Shown piece after piece: positions 1-10,568 of a stretch of 64,000 bases of DNA. The stretch comes from Charina bottae (lineage: Eukaryota > Chordata > Lepidosauria > Squamata > Charinaidae). A model generated the notes under the pieces. It searched no databases and had not been told where the DNA came from. It was given only the letters and a program-made list of their open reading frames with translations. A program made the translations under genes and the position numbers. The DNA lies in contig JALMGJ010000003.1 of assembly GCA_023362775.1 (NCBI GenBank), forward strand, positions 48,119,916 to 48,183,915, read 5' to 3'. Positions within the stretch are counted from its first letter, which is position 1, and each line of letters begins with the position of its first letter.

Positions 1-1312
1 AGACAAACAAATAAATAAATACAGTTTCTGTTGAGGAAAATTGAGTTTAGCCAGCATTCCAGTTCCTGAACATGTTTAGCCTTCATTGTGCTGTTTTGGG
101 TCCCAATTTAGTCCCTCTGCACTTTTTAAAACTTTTGCTCCTGTTCACATTGGGCAGTGCCAAGAGAGTCCTGCAATAAAACGTTGTAGTGTAATGCTTC
201 TCTTCAGATAAATCATTCCATTCTCTTCAGGTTTTCTGTTTCTTCAGTCATCGGCATTCCGTAAACACTGAGCGCACTCATTTCTCAGTACATGGTTTTT
301 GATCTCATTTTCCCCTCTTTCAGGATTCTTTGTACTTCTGCAAACATTGCGATTCCCACCTGTCTTGCTTTTTATTGATCTGCAGGCCACTCTGCAAACC
401 TTTTCAAATAAAGAACTCAGGGTAAAAATTATTTAAATGCACTTTTTCTTTTCCATTTTTTTTGATTCAGACTAGGAACAGACTGTTGCTGATTGCTAAA
501 TCCATATTTACTCCAAATAGATTTTTGACGTTCCAACCTAGTCATCATTCTAGTGGTACCAGAAAGACGTTTGGGATAAAGTCTTGATTTGAAAGATCAC
601 ACAGGAAAATCTTTTGTTCCTTGTTAACTGATCAAAACATAGAACACAGGACTCGAACAAAGCATCATTACTATCCAAAGTAAAACAAAATAATGACTCA
701 TCAGAACAATGTTGAATCAGTTTCCTGAAAGAGCAGCTTACAGTATTTAATTGTCCTACTGACATCACCTTAAAGTTGCCAGCATTCCGGAAGCTGCAGG
801 ATTCAGATTCCATTTAATATGTAAGGAAACGTGATCAAATGCAAAATTATTCCTGAATAAATGTACTGTTATATTTTAAACAGCATACATATAAGAATTG
901 TCTCTAGACTACTTCAAATGCACTTTTTCACTGAACGTACAAAAGCAATGAGATCTTGCACATGAAGGTGTAGTTTCAGTAGTGGGGCATGATGATACCC
1001 CCCTCCCCCCATGATCGTATGAGGGTTGGGCAAACAATTGAGAGAAATTCTGACATACTGTATCCCTGTGCTACTGCTTTATATCCATGGATGGGGAAAT
1101 GCCATTTCTAGAGAGTGAATCGTGTTTTAGGAACTTCAGTGCATCAACCCTTGTCCTTGAATGGACAGTTTGTATTACCATTAGAGGAGAAGTTTGGCTT
1201 ATCCCAGATCCTAGTTCTGGGATCCTGTCTTAGCAGTGTGCTGGTCAGTTCTGGAAAAAGAGCCCAAATGCAGAATTGCCAGTAGACTAACATTAGGAGC
1301 ATGAAAACCAAC
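1..1312. other. Non-repetitive AT-rich sequence, no gene seen
   Basis: No recognisable repeat, RNA gene or coding exon. Short open frames occur on both strands but show no protein-like composition. It could be intergenic or intronic. Confidence 0.6.
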
Positions 1313-1857
1313 AGAGGTTTGTTTGGTCTAGTGGTTAAGGTGCTGGGCTAGAAACCAGGAGACTGAGAGTTCTAGTCCCGCCTTAGGCATGAAAGCCAGC
1401 TGGGTGACCTTGGGCCAGTCTCTCTCAGCCCTAGGAAGGAGCCAATAGCAAACCAGGAGACTGTGAGTTCTAGTCCTGCCTGAGGCATGAAAGCCAGCTG
1501 GGTGACCTTGGGCCAGTCTCTCTCAGCCCTAGGAAGGAGCCAATAGCAAACCAGGAGACTGAGAGTTCTAGTTCCGCCTTAGGCATGAAAGCTGTCTGGG
1601 TGACCTTGGGCCAGTCTCTCTCAGCCCTAGGAAGGAGCCAATAGCAAACCAGGAGACAGAGTTCTAGTCCCGCCTTAGGCATGAAAGCCAGCTGGGTGAC
1701 CTTGGGCCAATCACTCTCTCTCAGCCCAACTCATCTCACAGGGTGGTTGTTGTGGGGAAAATAGGAGGAGGAAGGAGTATTAGGTAGGTTCGCCGCCTTG
1801 AGTTATTTATAAAAATAATAAAGGTGGGATAGAAAATAAATAAAAATAAATAAATTA
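1313..1857 (+). mobile_element. Modular tRNA-derived SINE (family A, Sauria-type tail), four modules
   Basis: The tRNA-like head contains an A-box-like tagtggttaag, followed by a B-box-like gttctagtcccgcc. The word AAACCAGGAG recurs at 1352, 1450, 1548 and 1646, an exact 98-bp period, so the internal body is present four times. The last copy runs into the usual tail (cacagggtgg, ggaggaggaagg, ttgagttatttataaaaataataaaggtgggat) and ends in an (AAAT)n tract. Repeats with this head and tail are common in squamates, including snake venom-gene introns. The extra modules are unusual; see findings. Confidence 0.9.
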
Positions 1858-3402
1858 TGGCAAGTGGGAACCCTTTGAATGCATTTTGTTTCTAATTTTT
1901 AACAGTCCAGCACCCATCACACAGCTTCCTCTCCAAATAGGGTTTTATTGAAAAGCAAAGGACAAATGTATGCCCAAAAACAGAGCATAAGAGAGGGAAA
2001 GGTTAGTAATTTGATTTTTTTTTCTTACAGTATGTCTGTGAAAGGGGGAATGAGGTTTGTACCTGCAGACAAGACAGCTTGAACAGATTGAAATCAGGCA
2101 TTGATTGGTTAGCAATACTCTGTGCTCAGTTATTGGCTAGAAAAGGCAAGCACCGATCGGCCGATAGTTTTCTATGATCTCTAGACTCACAAACATATAA
2201 ACATGACAGTGCTGGTAGCATCTGATACCTAAGTAGATCTGCAAATAATCAAAACATCCTGGATTAGTCTTTGGGTTAAGAAGGATTGGGAGACTCAGAG
2301 GCTGCAAGAGTTTGATTGTGGTTTGCAGAAGCCAGACAAAGGCTGGGAGGAAGATCATCAGTGGCAGAAAGAACAAACTTTCCTATAGCATGTGCAATGA
2401 GATATGTTTAGGCAGATAAGGTTTAACCATGCCTAATTCTATAAACTTTCTAACTGTGGGTCTGCAAAAATAACTACCCTCCAAAAACTGAAAGCTCAAC
2501 ATGCCTTGCCAAAAATAACCCCGTGCCCTACTTGAAAAGCGCAGCTCTTCGGGAGGCAAAATTTGTAAGTGCCCTGAGGGAGTCTTCATTACAAAGCCTT
2601 AGGGCTGCAGGAAAGCATCCTGCTTGCTTTGGTTATTTCTGTGCTCCATAAACCATAGAAACCCCATCCAATTTAGAACCCTCCTTCAGCCCCAGGGAAT
2701 TTCAGCCTAAAAGCTATAAATCTAAGAGGTTTCCTGCACTGTCAAAGCTATGGTGTGAGTTTTGTGTACATTGTGCAAAACGTACACATACTATACTGTA
2801 TGTTCCTTTCTTCTCCTCCTCTCTGAGGGCTCCAACCCTCACAGCTGGAAAGACTGCAACATACCCTATTTTTTTAAAACTACTTAGAGTGACTTCTGTT
2901 TGATAGCATAGGTAATTTTGCATGAAAGACCTTCTTATACTCACAGATAGAGCCCCACTAATGCTTTAAGTTGGGTTTCAAGCAAGGGCAGAATTGATAC
3001 CAAAAGAACCAACTGTAAATAGTAAAGTCACTTGCCTAATTTGGTATAATACTACTATAAAAAGAAGCATTTTCTACCTTTGATATTGCAATAGTTTTGT
3101 TGATGTTTTCAGGGTTAAATTAAAAGCATAACTTGCACCCAAAAGGATGCAGATATTTATTTTCTTACTAAACTTAAACCAGGGACCCCAATTCTAGCAT
3201 ATAGCAATAGTCGAGCCAAAAGTTATCAGAAGATGCATCACTGCAGAGAGATAAACCGTGCCAAAGAAAGATCACAATTTGTGAAGCAGCAAAACTGGAA
3301 GAAAATCATTCTGTATCATGTGTCACAGTTTCCAAAGCGCCAGAATTATGGACACAACTGAAGAATTGGTGCTTTGAAAATCTCTTCTCTACGATGCATG
3401 TA
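1858..3402. other. Non-repetitive sequence, no gene seen
   Basis: AT-rich, with no SINE, LINE or transposon end that I recognise. Minus-strand open frames near 2137-2589 and 2714-2944 look like chance. Confidence 0.55.
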
Positions 3403-3518
3403 GGAAGTATTTTATTTTATTTTATTTTATTTTATTTATTTTTAGGCCACCCGATTCCCAAAGGGAATTCTCTGGGGCCGGGCAGCTTAAAACTAAGAAT
3501 CAATATGTGTGTATGTTC
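3403..3518 (-). mobile_element. L2-type LINE 3' tail with (TTTTA)n
   Basis: On the minus strand this reads as an L2/CR1-like 3' end: a short UTR with ggtggcct followed by an AT-rich tail that is now a (TTTTA)n array at 3409-3443. It probably belongs to the same minus-strand L2 copy as 4138-4557, separated from it by the microsatellite and SINE between. Confidence 0.55.
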
Positions 3519-3585
3519 ATATCATATCATCATATCATATCATCATATCATATCATATCATATCATATCATATCATATCATATCA
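3519..3585. repeat. (ATATC)n microsatellite
   Basis: Imperfect pentamer array (atcat/atatc). Similar atcatgtcatgtcat sequence continues at 4136, on the far side of the SINE, so the SINE inserted into the array. Confidence 0.9.
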
Positions 3586-4135
3586 GAGAGCCAGTTTGGT
3601 CTAGTGGTTAAGGCACCGGGCTAGAAACCAGGAGACTGTGAGTTCTAGTCCCGCCTTAGGCATGAAAGCCGGCTGGGTGACCTTGGGCCAGTCCCTGTCT
3701 CTCATCCCTAGGAAGGAGCCAATGGCAAACCAGGAGCTGAGAGTTCTAGTCCCGCCTTAGGCATGAAAGCTGGCTGGGTGACCTTGGGCCAGTCCCTGTC
3801 TCTCATCCCTAGGAAGGAGCCAATGGCAAACCAGGAGCTGAGAGTTCTAGTCCCGCCTTAGGCATGAAAGCTGGCTGGGTGACCTTGGGCCAGTCCCTGT
3901 CTCTCATCCCTAGGAAGGAGCCAATAGCAAACCAGGAATCTGAGAGTTCTAGTCCCGCCTTAGGCATGAAAGCCGGCTGGGTGACCTTGGGCCAGTCACT
4001 CTCTCTCAGCCCAGCTCACCTCACAGGGTTGCTGTTGTGGGGAAAATAGGAGGAGGAAAGCGTATTAGCTATGTTGGCCGCCTTGAGTTATTTATAAAAA
4101 TAATAAAGGTGGGATATAAAATAAATAAAAATAAA
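3586..4135 (+). mobile_element. Modular SINE (family A), four modules, inside a microsatellite
   Basis: Same family as 1313-1857. AAACCAGG recurs at 3625, 3727, 3828 and 3929, a period of 101-102 bp, and each module carries its own B-box-like gttctagtcccgcc. The standard Sauria-type tail follows. ATCAT-like repeats flank both sides. Confidence 0.9.
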
Positions 4136-4557
4136 TATCATGTCATGTCATAAGATACAACTGACCAGAAGAGCAAAGTATTCAAAACAAGACTAAAACC
4201 GAAATAAAGCACAACAAAACAGGTAAAAGGATAAACAAGGGCTCTACAACTACACCATTACAACCAGATCTTTAATAGCTTCCTGAACAACATAAGGTTG
4301 GGAGCCGCATGTATTTCTGGGGGAAGGTCATTCCAGAGGGCAGGAATTGCAACAGAGTACTGTAGGTCCACTTCCTGGGTCCCGCAAGATGACATTCTTT
4401 AATTGACAGGACCTGTCAAAAATGGCCTTTGCAAAGGAAATCCTAAACTTGCAAGAGGTAAGCGAAGAGGCATAACTGGTTCAACGGAAAGTATGTACCA
4501 AAATAGAGAGGAAAGCACAACATCTAAGCCTGAGATAGTGGATTATGGTGCTCAATA
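4136..4557 (-). mobile_element. L2-type LINE, ORF2 C-terminus and 3' UTR
   Basis: The minus strand at about 4270-4355 translates to ALWNDLPPEIHAAPNLMLF then RKLLKIWL and a stop, the characteristic end of L2-clade ORF2 (the aLWNxLPPEi...FRKxLKTWL pattern). The 3' UTR lies to the left. The copy is 5' incomplete and old. Confidence 0.75.
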
Positions 4558-4708
4558 TCCTAAAACAGTGTTTCTCAACCTCAGCAACTTTAAGCTGCGT
4601 GGACTTCAACTTCCAGAATTCCCCAGCCAGCCATGCTGGCTGGGGAATTCTGGAAGTTGAAGTCCACAAAGCTTAAAGTTGCTGAGGTTGAGAAACACTG
4701 TCCTAAGA
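4558..4708. mobile_element. Palindromic hAT MITE (element 4566-4700)
   Basis: The element begins cagtgtttctcaacct and ends aggttgagaaacactg. The two halves are near-perfect inverted copies meeting at agccagccatgctggct near 4632, so the whole 135-bp element is one hairpin. The flanking 8-bp duplication is tcctaaaa (4558-4565) and tcctaaga (4701-4708). The terminal sequence and duplication length fit a non-autonomous hAT. Confidence 0.88.
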
Positions 4709-5130
4709 CATGGGAGATGGGCTTCTTTTGCCCCTTTTCCCTCTAGGCAGAGTAATTCAAAGGGGAAGAGCCTCATTTCCATAATTTTATTTACAATTGG
4801 CAACCATGAATTATGGAAAGAGTCTTGCAATAACAATGAAAGGTAAAAGGGCCCCTGCATAATGGAAACAAATTTAACCCATCTAGAAAAAAATGAGTGC
4901 CCAGGCTTTATATATTTTTGGAAAAGAGCCAGTTTCTAAACAGAGAACAGAATGTGATACATATCTAGGAATCCCCATAACAGCTCTTTAAAAATAGATT
5001 GCATTATTTGCAATTCATCTTTGACATCCCACACCCATATGGAGGCCCCGGACAAAGCTAGATATAAAAGGACTCCCACCCAAACCATGCACCAGCTCTT
5101 TCAATTATGCGTAGTCTTATCCAAACAGTT
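4709..5130 (-). pseudogene. Degraded LINE ORF fragment (family uncertain)
   Basis: Minus-strand translation gives two protein-like stretches in different frames: GIPRYVSHSVLCLETGSFPK near 4930-4990, and MQGPFYLSLLLQDSFHNSWL ending at 4860. They resemble the region after the reverse transcriptase in some reptile LINEs. Stops and a frameshift separate them. I recall the pattern but cannot name the clade. Confidence 0.42.
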
Positions 5131-5563
5131 CTTATAATGATTTTGCAAACCCGAGAAGAACATACTCGCAGTGCCTCCATATTTTCAGTGACAGCTTATT
5201 GGCCCTCACCCAAATCATCTAGGCTCCAGTTCTCATGCCTTCCAACATAGTACATGTACAACATAGTACATCATAGAAAATTCTTTAAGTAATGGGGAGG
5301 TGTGAATATCTGATGTGGTTAAAGAAATTCCAATTGATGACCAATGGGAAAGAATTTGACTGTCTAAAGAAAGCTCTACTTTGAATGAGTGCATACCCAA
5401 GATTTCACCAATGGCTGTGTAAATATTTCATGCTTGTTGTCTTTTTATTTGTTAAGAGTCTAACCTGAAAGAAAAAAACTTATATCATGGCCATGTATCC
5501 TCTCGTATGTTCTTAATTGTTGTTAGCAAGTCTGTTTTTCTCAGGGAACAGGCAGCTGTAAGC
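5131..5563. other. No gene or clear repeat seen
   Basis: AT-rich sequence between the LINE relic and the DNA transposon. Its left part may extend the LINE relic. Confidence 0.5.
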
Positions 5564-5870
5564 CATTTAAGTAGGCTGACCATACGTCCCGTTTTGAACG
5601 GGACAGTCCCAATTTTTAAACAATTCCCGACCATCCCGTCGTTTTAATAAAAATGTCCATTTTGTCCCATTCTCAATGAGAGAGCGCCCACCCGCCCCGT
5701 TTGCCGGGGCGCCGCAGGGACTGCGCTGCCGGCGAGGCTTTGTTAGACGGAGTGCATGCGTCCATGCGCGTGCGCACATGCATGCACGCACACCCACTTT
5801 GTCCAGCGAGCCGTGAGTAGGTTAGGGTCCCGTTTTTGTCTCAAGGAAATATGGTCAGCCTACATTTAAG
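5564..5870. mobile_element. Short non-autonomous DNA transposon (5572-5862), hAT-like
   Basis: The terminal inverted repeats are taggctgaccata at the left and tatggtcagccta at the right. A perfect 8-bp duplication, catttaag, flanks it (5564-5571 and 5863-5870). The 291-bp interior is GC-rich in its middle and has no transposase. The 8-bp duplication argues for hAT, but the target has TT in the centre, unlike the nnnTAnnn targets of the other hATs here, so it is a different lineage. Confidence 0.85.
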
Positions 5871-6472
5871 TTATTTCAGTGTAGTAGCCAGACCCCCTCT
5901 GAGAGAAGAAATAGTATGGTATGAGGATTGACTTCCTATCTGAAGTATCCTATAAGTGTAGCCAGAAGCATGACAGCCTTAAAGACACTCAGTGCCTGCC
6001 AATGGCTCTCTAGATAGACAGTTCCCATGCAGAATTGGAATTTCATTCTAATGTTCTGCAGGGAGTGTGAGAGAGCAACACAAATTTCAGCTTGAAGTTA
6101 GAAAAGAGACAGCTGGAGTTAGCTAAACCGAGATGTAGCCTTGAAGATTCCACAACAGCAGCTGCTGTCTGAGAGACAAGCAGAATTAGCAGCTGTGCTG
6201 CCTGCTGAAAACACCTGTTTGCACCCACTGTTTATATATTTGTAAGTGGAACAAATGTTACAAAGCAAGCCCTGTTTAAAATGACCTCTTATCTAAAGGA
6301 AGCTAAGGGAACAACTTGCTATTAAAGGAAAAGAGTAATATTATTTCTCTTCCTATAGATTTTTGGGCACGTGGTGGTGGGGGAGATGTCTCATGTATGT
6401 TAGTACTGGTTACTGTTTAATTATGTTCCTTTTGTAGGTTTTGTATTTATTTACTCGCACTATGATCTATCA
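5871..6472. other. No gene or clear repeat seen
   Basis: AT-rich sequence without recognisable coding or transposon ends. Confidence 0.5.
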
Positions 6473-6541
6473 CAGTGTTACTCAACCTTGGCAACTTTAG
6501 GATGTGTCGGACACAACTGTGCAGGGGAGACCTTTACCTTT
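6473..6541 (+). mobile_element. Chimera of hAT MITE end and SINE-C tail
   Basis: 6473-6506 matches the left end of the MITE at 4566 (cagtgttactcaacct, ggcaacttta). From about 6507 the sequence becomes the 3' tail of SINE family C (tcggacacaactgtgcagggg, then acctttaccttta). The body of each is missing. Confidence 0.7.
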
Positions 6542-7093
6542 ATATTAGATTGTGTTTTTTGCAGTTTAATCATAATCAAATTTAACTGGAAGTTAATGAA
6601 TTTAGAATCTTGGGCTAAATTGTAGGACTTGGCAAATGCTAATTACAATGTGTGCTCCTTATAAAATAGCTGTATATTACAAATATAAATTTCATTTAAT
6701 CAATCTGAGGCTTAACATTCCAGCTTTTAATTTCCCAAGAGTGTCTATCAATAACTATGTCTGCATATGACGTATTACTTATTTTTCTTTCTATTTTCAT
6801 TTCGTTCTATTTTTAGGGTGGAAATATGCAGTCATAATAAAATTTGCCACACGGAGCACAAGACTCTGGAGTGAAAATAAATAGTGAGCAAAGACAATTA
6901 AAAAGTCTTGGAGAGAAAAAAATAAACTCATGCATTCTAAACGGATATCTAAATGTAGACTTGAAATATTTACTTCAAGATAGATCCACTGAAATCACTA
7001 CAAGAGTTTGGGGGCTGAAAGATCAAAGATATAAGAGAGGGAGGGAATCTTATGAATTTCTCCTGTGTTCCTTTGAGTACATTGTATTATTTG
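6542..7093. other. No gene or clear repeat seen
   Basis: AT-rich. The open frame at 6844-7122 on the plus strand runs into the BovB tail and is not protein-like. Confidence 0.5.
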
Positions 7094-7472
7094 TATACTT
7101 TTGTTGTTGTTCAGTCGTTTAGTCGTGTCCGACTCTTCGTGACCCCATGGACCATAGCACGCCAGGCCTTCCTGTCCTCCACTGTCACCCGGAGTTTACT
7201 CAAATTCATGTTCATTACATCGGTGATGCTATCTAACCATCTCATCCTCTGCCGTCCCCTTCTCCTTTTGCCTTCAGTCTTTCCCAGCATCAGGGTCTTT
7301 TCCAGTGAGTCCTCTCTTCGCATTAGGTGGCCAAAGTATTTGAGCTTCAGCTTCAGCATCTGTCCTTCCAATGAGCAGTCAGGGTTGATTTCCTTTAGGA
7401 TTGACTGGTTTGACCTCCTTGCAGTCCAAGGGACTCTCAAGAGTCTTCTCCAGCACCACAGTTTGAAACTTG
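7094..7472 (-). mobile_element. RTE-BovB LINE, 5'-truncated 3' end
   Basis: The minus strand encodes the BovB ORF2 C-terminus (KLWCWRRLLRVPWTARRSNQ, then a frame containing SLEGQMLKLKLKYFGHLMRR) and ends with cggacacgactaaacgactg followed by (AAC)n. About 380 bp of the 3.2-kb element remain. The frame carries a few substitutions but no stop, so the copy is not ancient. Confidence 0.93.
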
Positions 7473-7675
7473 TTGCTAATGCTTGCAGAGCTAGAGTGGT
7501 TTTTAAAACTAAGCAATTCCACGTCATTTTGTTGGGGAAAATATTTTCCCTAGAAATTTTATAATGTTTTCAAACTCTCCAAGTTTATAAGAAAGCTATC
7601 CAAAGTAAATAAAATTATCAAACTGCCACTGAAGATCTAGTATGTGAATGATAGAAGGCTAAATAATGTGTTATC
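7473..7675. other. No feature seen
   Basis: Short AT-rich interval between the BovB fragment and a SINE. Confidence 0.5.
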
Positions 7676-7953
7676 TATACTTGTCCTGCGTGCGGAGTGA
7701 GCTCCCGCACTAGCTCCAGCTCTTGCCAACCTAGCAATTCAAAAGCATGCAAATGCAAGTAGATGAATAGGTACCACTTCGGTGGGTAGGTAACGGCGTT
7801 CCGCGTGTGTCATGCCGGCCACATGACCGTGGAAGCATCTTCGGACAACGCTGGCTCTTCGGCTAACAAACGGAGATGAGCACCGGCCCCTGGAGTCGGA
7901 CACGACTGCACAAACGTGCGGGGGGGACCTTTACCTTTACCTTATACTTGTCC
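7676..7953 (+). mobile_element. SINE family C, 5'-truncated (7687-7942)
   Basis: The SINE body starts inside the element (gcggagtgagctcccgcac), missing the tRNA head, and runs to the gagtcggacacgact motif and an (ACCTTT)n tail. A perfect 11-bp target duplication, tatacttgtcc, flanks it (7676-7686 and 7943-7953), so the truncation happened at insertion. Confidence 0.92.
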
Positions 7954-8426
7954 ATAAGTGTGGATCCAACACTCAGTCTCTCCTAGAACCATTTTATATA
8001 GATTGTGGACAAATTTTCCCCAGGCAAAAAGGAAGCATTCTAATAAATGAATTGGTGCTAACTGACTCTGATATGCAAAAGAAAAAGTGAAACCTTTAGG
8101 ATACCACCTAATTTGACTAAGGTTACATTTCTTTCTGAAATGTATGAAAACGATGGAACTGTTCTTTTTCAGTATTTTCAGTATTTATCCTCCTTTGTTT
8201 TAAATGCCGATCCAACACTATTAAAGTGACATTGATCAGTGTACCCATTTCGAAATGGAAAGATTGCCTTTTTGAATGTAATATGTAACGTATCCTGTGA
8301 AAAAAAGTTACAACTGAAAAAGTTATATTGACTGAGTAACATTCTTAAAATTAAGCAATTCCAGGTAATATGTTAAAGACTAAAAAGCAAAATTACCAAC
8401 CAAAGGCATGGTATTAAGTGGTATTG
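7954..8426. other. No gene or clear repeat seen
   Basis: AT-rich. A short motif (aagcaattcca) recurs at about 7513 and 8353, probably by chance. Confidence 0.5.
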
Positions 8427-8505
8427 TAACCCGCCCAGAGTCCCTTGCATGGGAGATGGGCGGGGAATAAATTGAAATAATAAATAATAAAATAAATAAA
8501 TATAT
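8427..8505 (+). mobile_element. L2-type LINE 3' tail
   Basis: Carries the hallmark 3' end: acccgcccagagtccc, gggagatgggcggg, then an (AATAAA)n tract. Only about 80 bp remain. Confidence 0.8.
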
Positions 8506-9274
8506 GGATGTGGTAGAAACAAGATGGTTTGCAAAAACAGAAATTATAAGGAGAGGTCATAGGCATCTTCATGGGGGCAAAATGGTGGCCTCAGTTGTGC
8601 AATCAAAGCCCCATTCTTTTTTATGTGCATCACAATGCATGTTAGAAAGGGCTGAAGCTTCAGCTGCATGGTCACTCCCTGCAGATGCCCATGAGAGGTA
8701 TACTGAATGGTGTTGGTGTGTAAGCTAAATTTGGCTAAATAGTATTTCATTACCTTGTTCCTTAATTTATTTGGTTTAATATTTCTTAGTCCTTTTTTAT
8801 ACTTTACATAACGTTCCCTACTTTGAAAACGGATAGTTTGATGTGGATGTGTCTATGTAATGACATTAAAAAATCAACAGCCATATGATTAACAAGTTAA
8901 ATCAAAATGTGAGATACCCACACAGCCAGGAAAACAGAGCAGGTGTCCCTAGGACTGTTTTCAAGCCATAATATAACAGGTGGCATTCCTACTTAGATTG
9001 AAAAATTAATACAAGCAACTATCTTCTGCCCGCCAAATCAATCAGAAAGATATCCTAGCCGGTATTAATTGTGATAAAATTATTGCTATACCAAGAATGG
9101 GTAAGTAGGAGTATGGAAATCTTGTCCCTTTCTCCTTCAGAGATCAAAACATCTATTACAGATAAATTTAACAGGATATCGCTCCCAATCCCACTTTTCA
9201 GATATTAGTCAGAACCCTGGAAGTTGAGGCAAAATTATGCCTTATGGGTCAACTGAGTAGAATACTCTCCCTCC

Positions 9275-9307
<33 letters not shown>

Positions 9308-10361
9308 TTCAGAAAGGTACTTTTTAAATTAAACAATGCTGAAAATTCAAAGGATAGAAAGTTGTCCTGTGGTTTGATCCTCATTTATACGCATCTGTGG
9401 CCATGGAACAAACATACACATGAAGATTATACAGCTCATGATGATCTTACTACTAAGCAAAATGGGTTTACACTTAAGAGAACTGCCTAATTTCTAAATG
9501 ACCCCAGCCCCTAATCCTTGTCTGTGTGAAAAGCTGAAAGATTGATTGGAAGCGTTAACCTTTGCTAAAGTTTGTCAGTTCTTTGGGTATGCAGATGATT
9601 GTATTTGGAACAGACAAGAGTATATGACTTGTATGTATATTAAACATGCATAATAACACATGCCCTTTAGACAGTGTCTCCTATCCCTGGATCTATTGTC
9701 AGTTCTATGCACTTTGGACACAGAAGGCTTACTACTTTGCTCACTTCTGTTCTACAGTCTGTAAATCTTGTCAATAGCACAGGGTCCCACTATTTTAGAC
9801 TGTGCAGCCTTCCTGTTTAATTGCTTGTGCTTTCCTTTTGCTTACATTTAGACTTGGTCAATGTTTTGGGATGTCTGGGGATATATTTGGAATTTTGAGG
9901 AAGTGTGGGTGCTAGTCACAAAATGGCTGCCATGAGGGTTCATATCCCACGTCACTTTGGCTCATTGACCCACAATCCCTCTAGAGACTAATCTATCTCA
10001 TAGGAATTATCTATATATTACATTTTGAGGCAGGGGGGATACAGAGGCCAGCAGACAGTAGCCATCAAAGCCCAAATAAATAAATCATTGCATGGAAAAG
10101 CAACAAAGCTCAAATGAAAACAGCAAGCCACGGAAACCCACTGCATGGAAAAGGAAGAAAGCCCAAATCAAAACAAGATTTTATTCTCATGAATTTGCAT
10201 GTTGAAATGTCACCAAGAACTAAAGATATTTTGTAAGTCTGTAGGAAACATTGTTCTCTCTCTCCATCCCCTTCCCAAGCACACAATCTTCTATCGTTCA
10301 CTTCCACTCTGACTAGAAGATCTGTGCCAGAAATTTCATGTTCAAAAGCCAGTTGATATAT
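8506..10361. other. Non-repetitive sequence with a (CT)n(CA)n run
   Basis: No gene or transposon recognised. A CT run followed by a short CA run lies at 9265-9307. Open frames at 8504-8750 and 10110-10307 do not look like real proteins. Confidence 0.5.
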
Positions 10362-10568
10362 GCCATTTTATTTTATTTTATTTTATTTTATTTTATTTTA
10401 TTTTATTTTATTTTATTTTATTTTATTTTATTTATTTTATTTTATTTTATTATTTTATTTTATTTTATTTTATTTTATTATTTTATTATATTTTATTTTA
10501 TTTTATTTTATTTTATTTTATTTTATTTTATTTTATTTTATTTTATTTTATTTTATTATTTTATTTTA
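10362..10568. repeat. (TTTTA)n microsatellite, about 207 bp
   Basis: A long pentamer array with a few TTA/TTTA interruptions. The FYFIL-type open frames across it are artefacts of the repeat. Confidence 0.97.
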
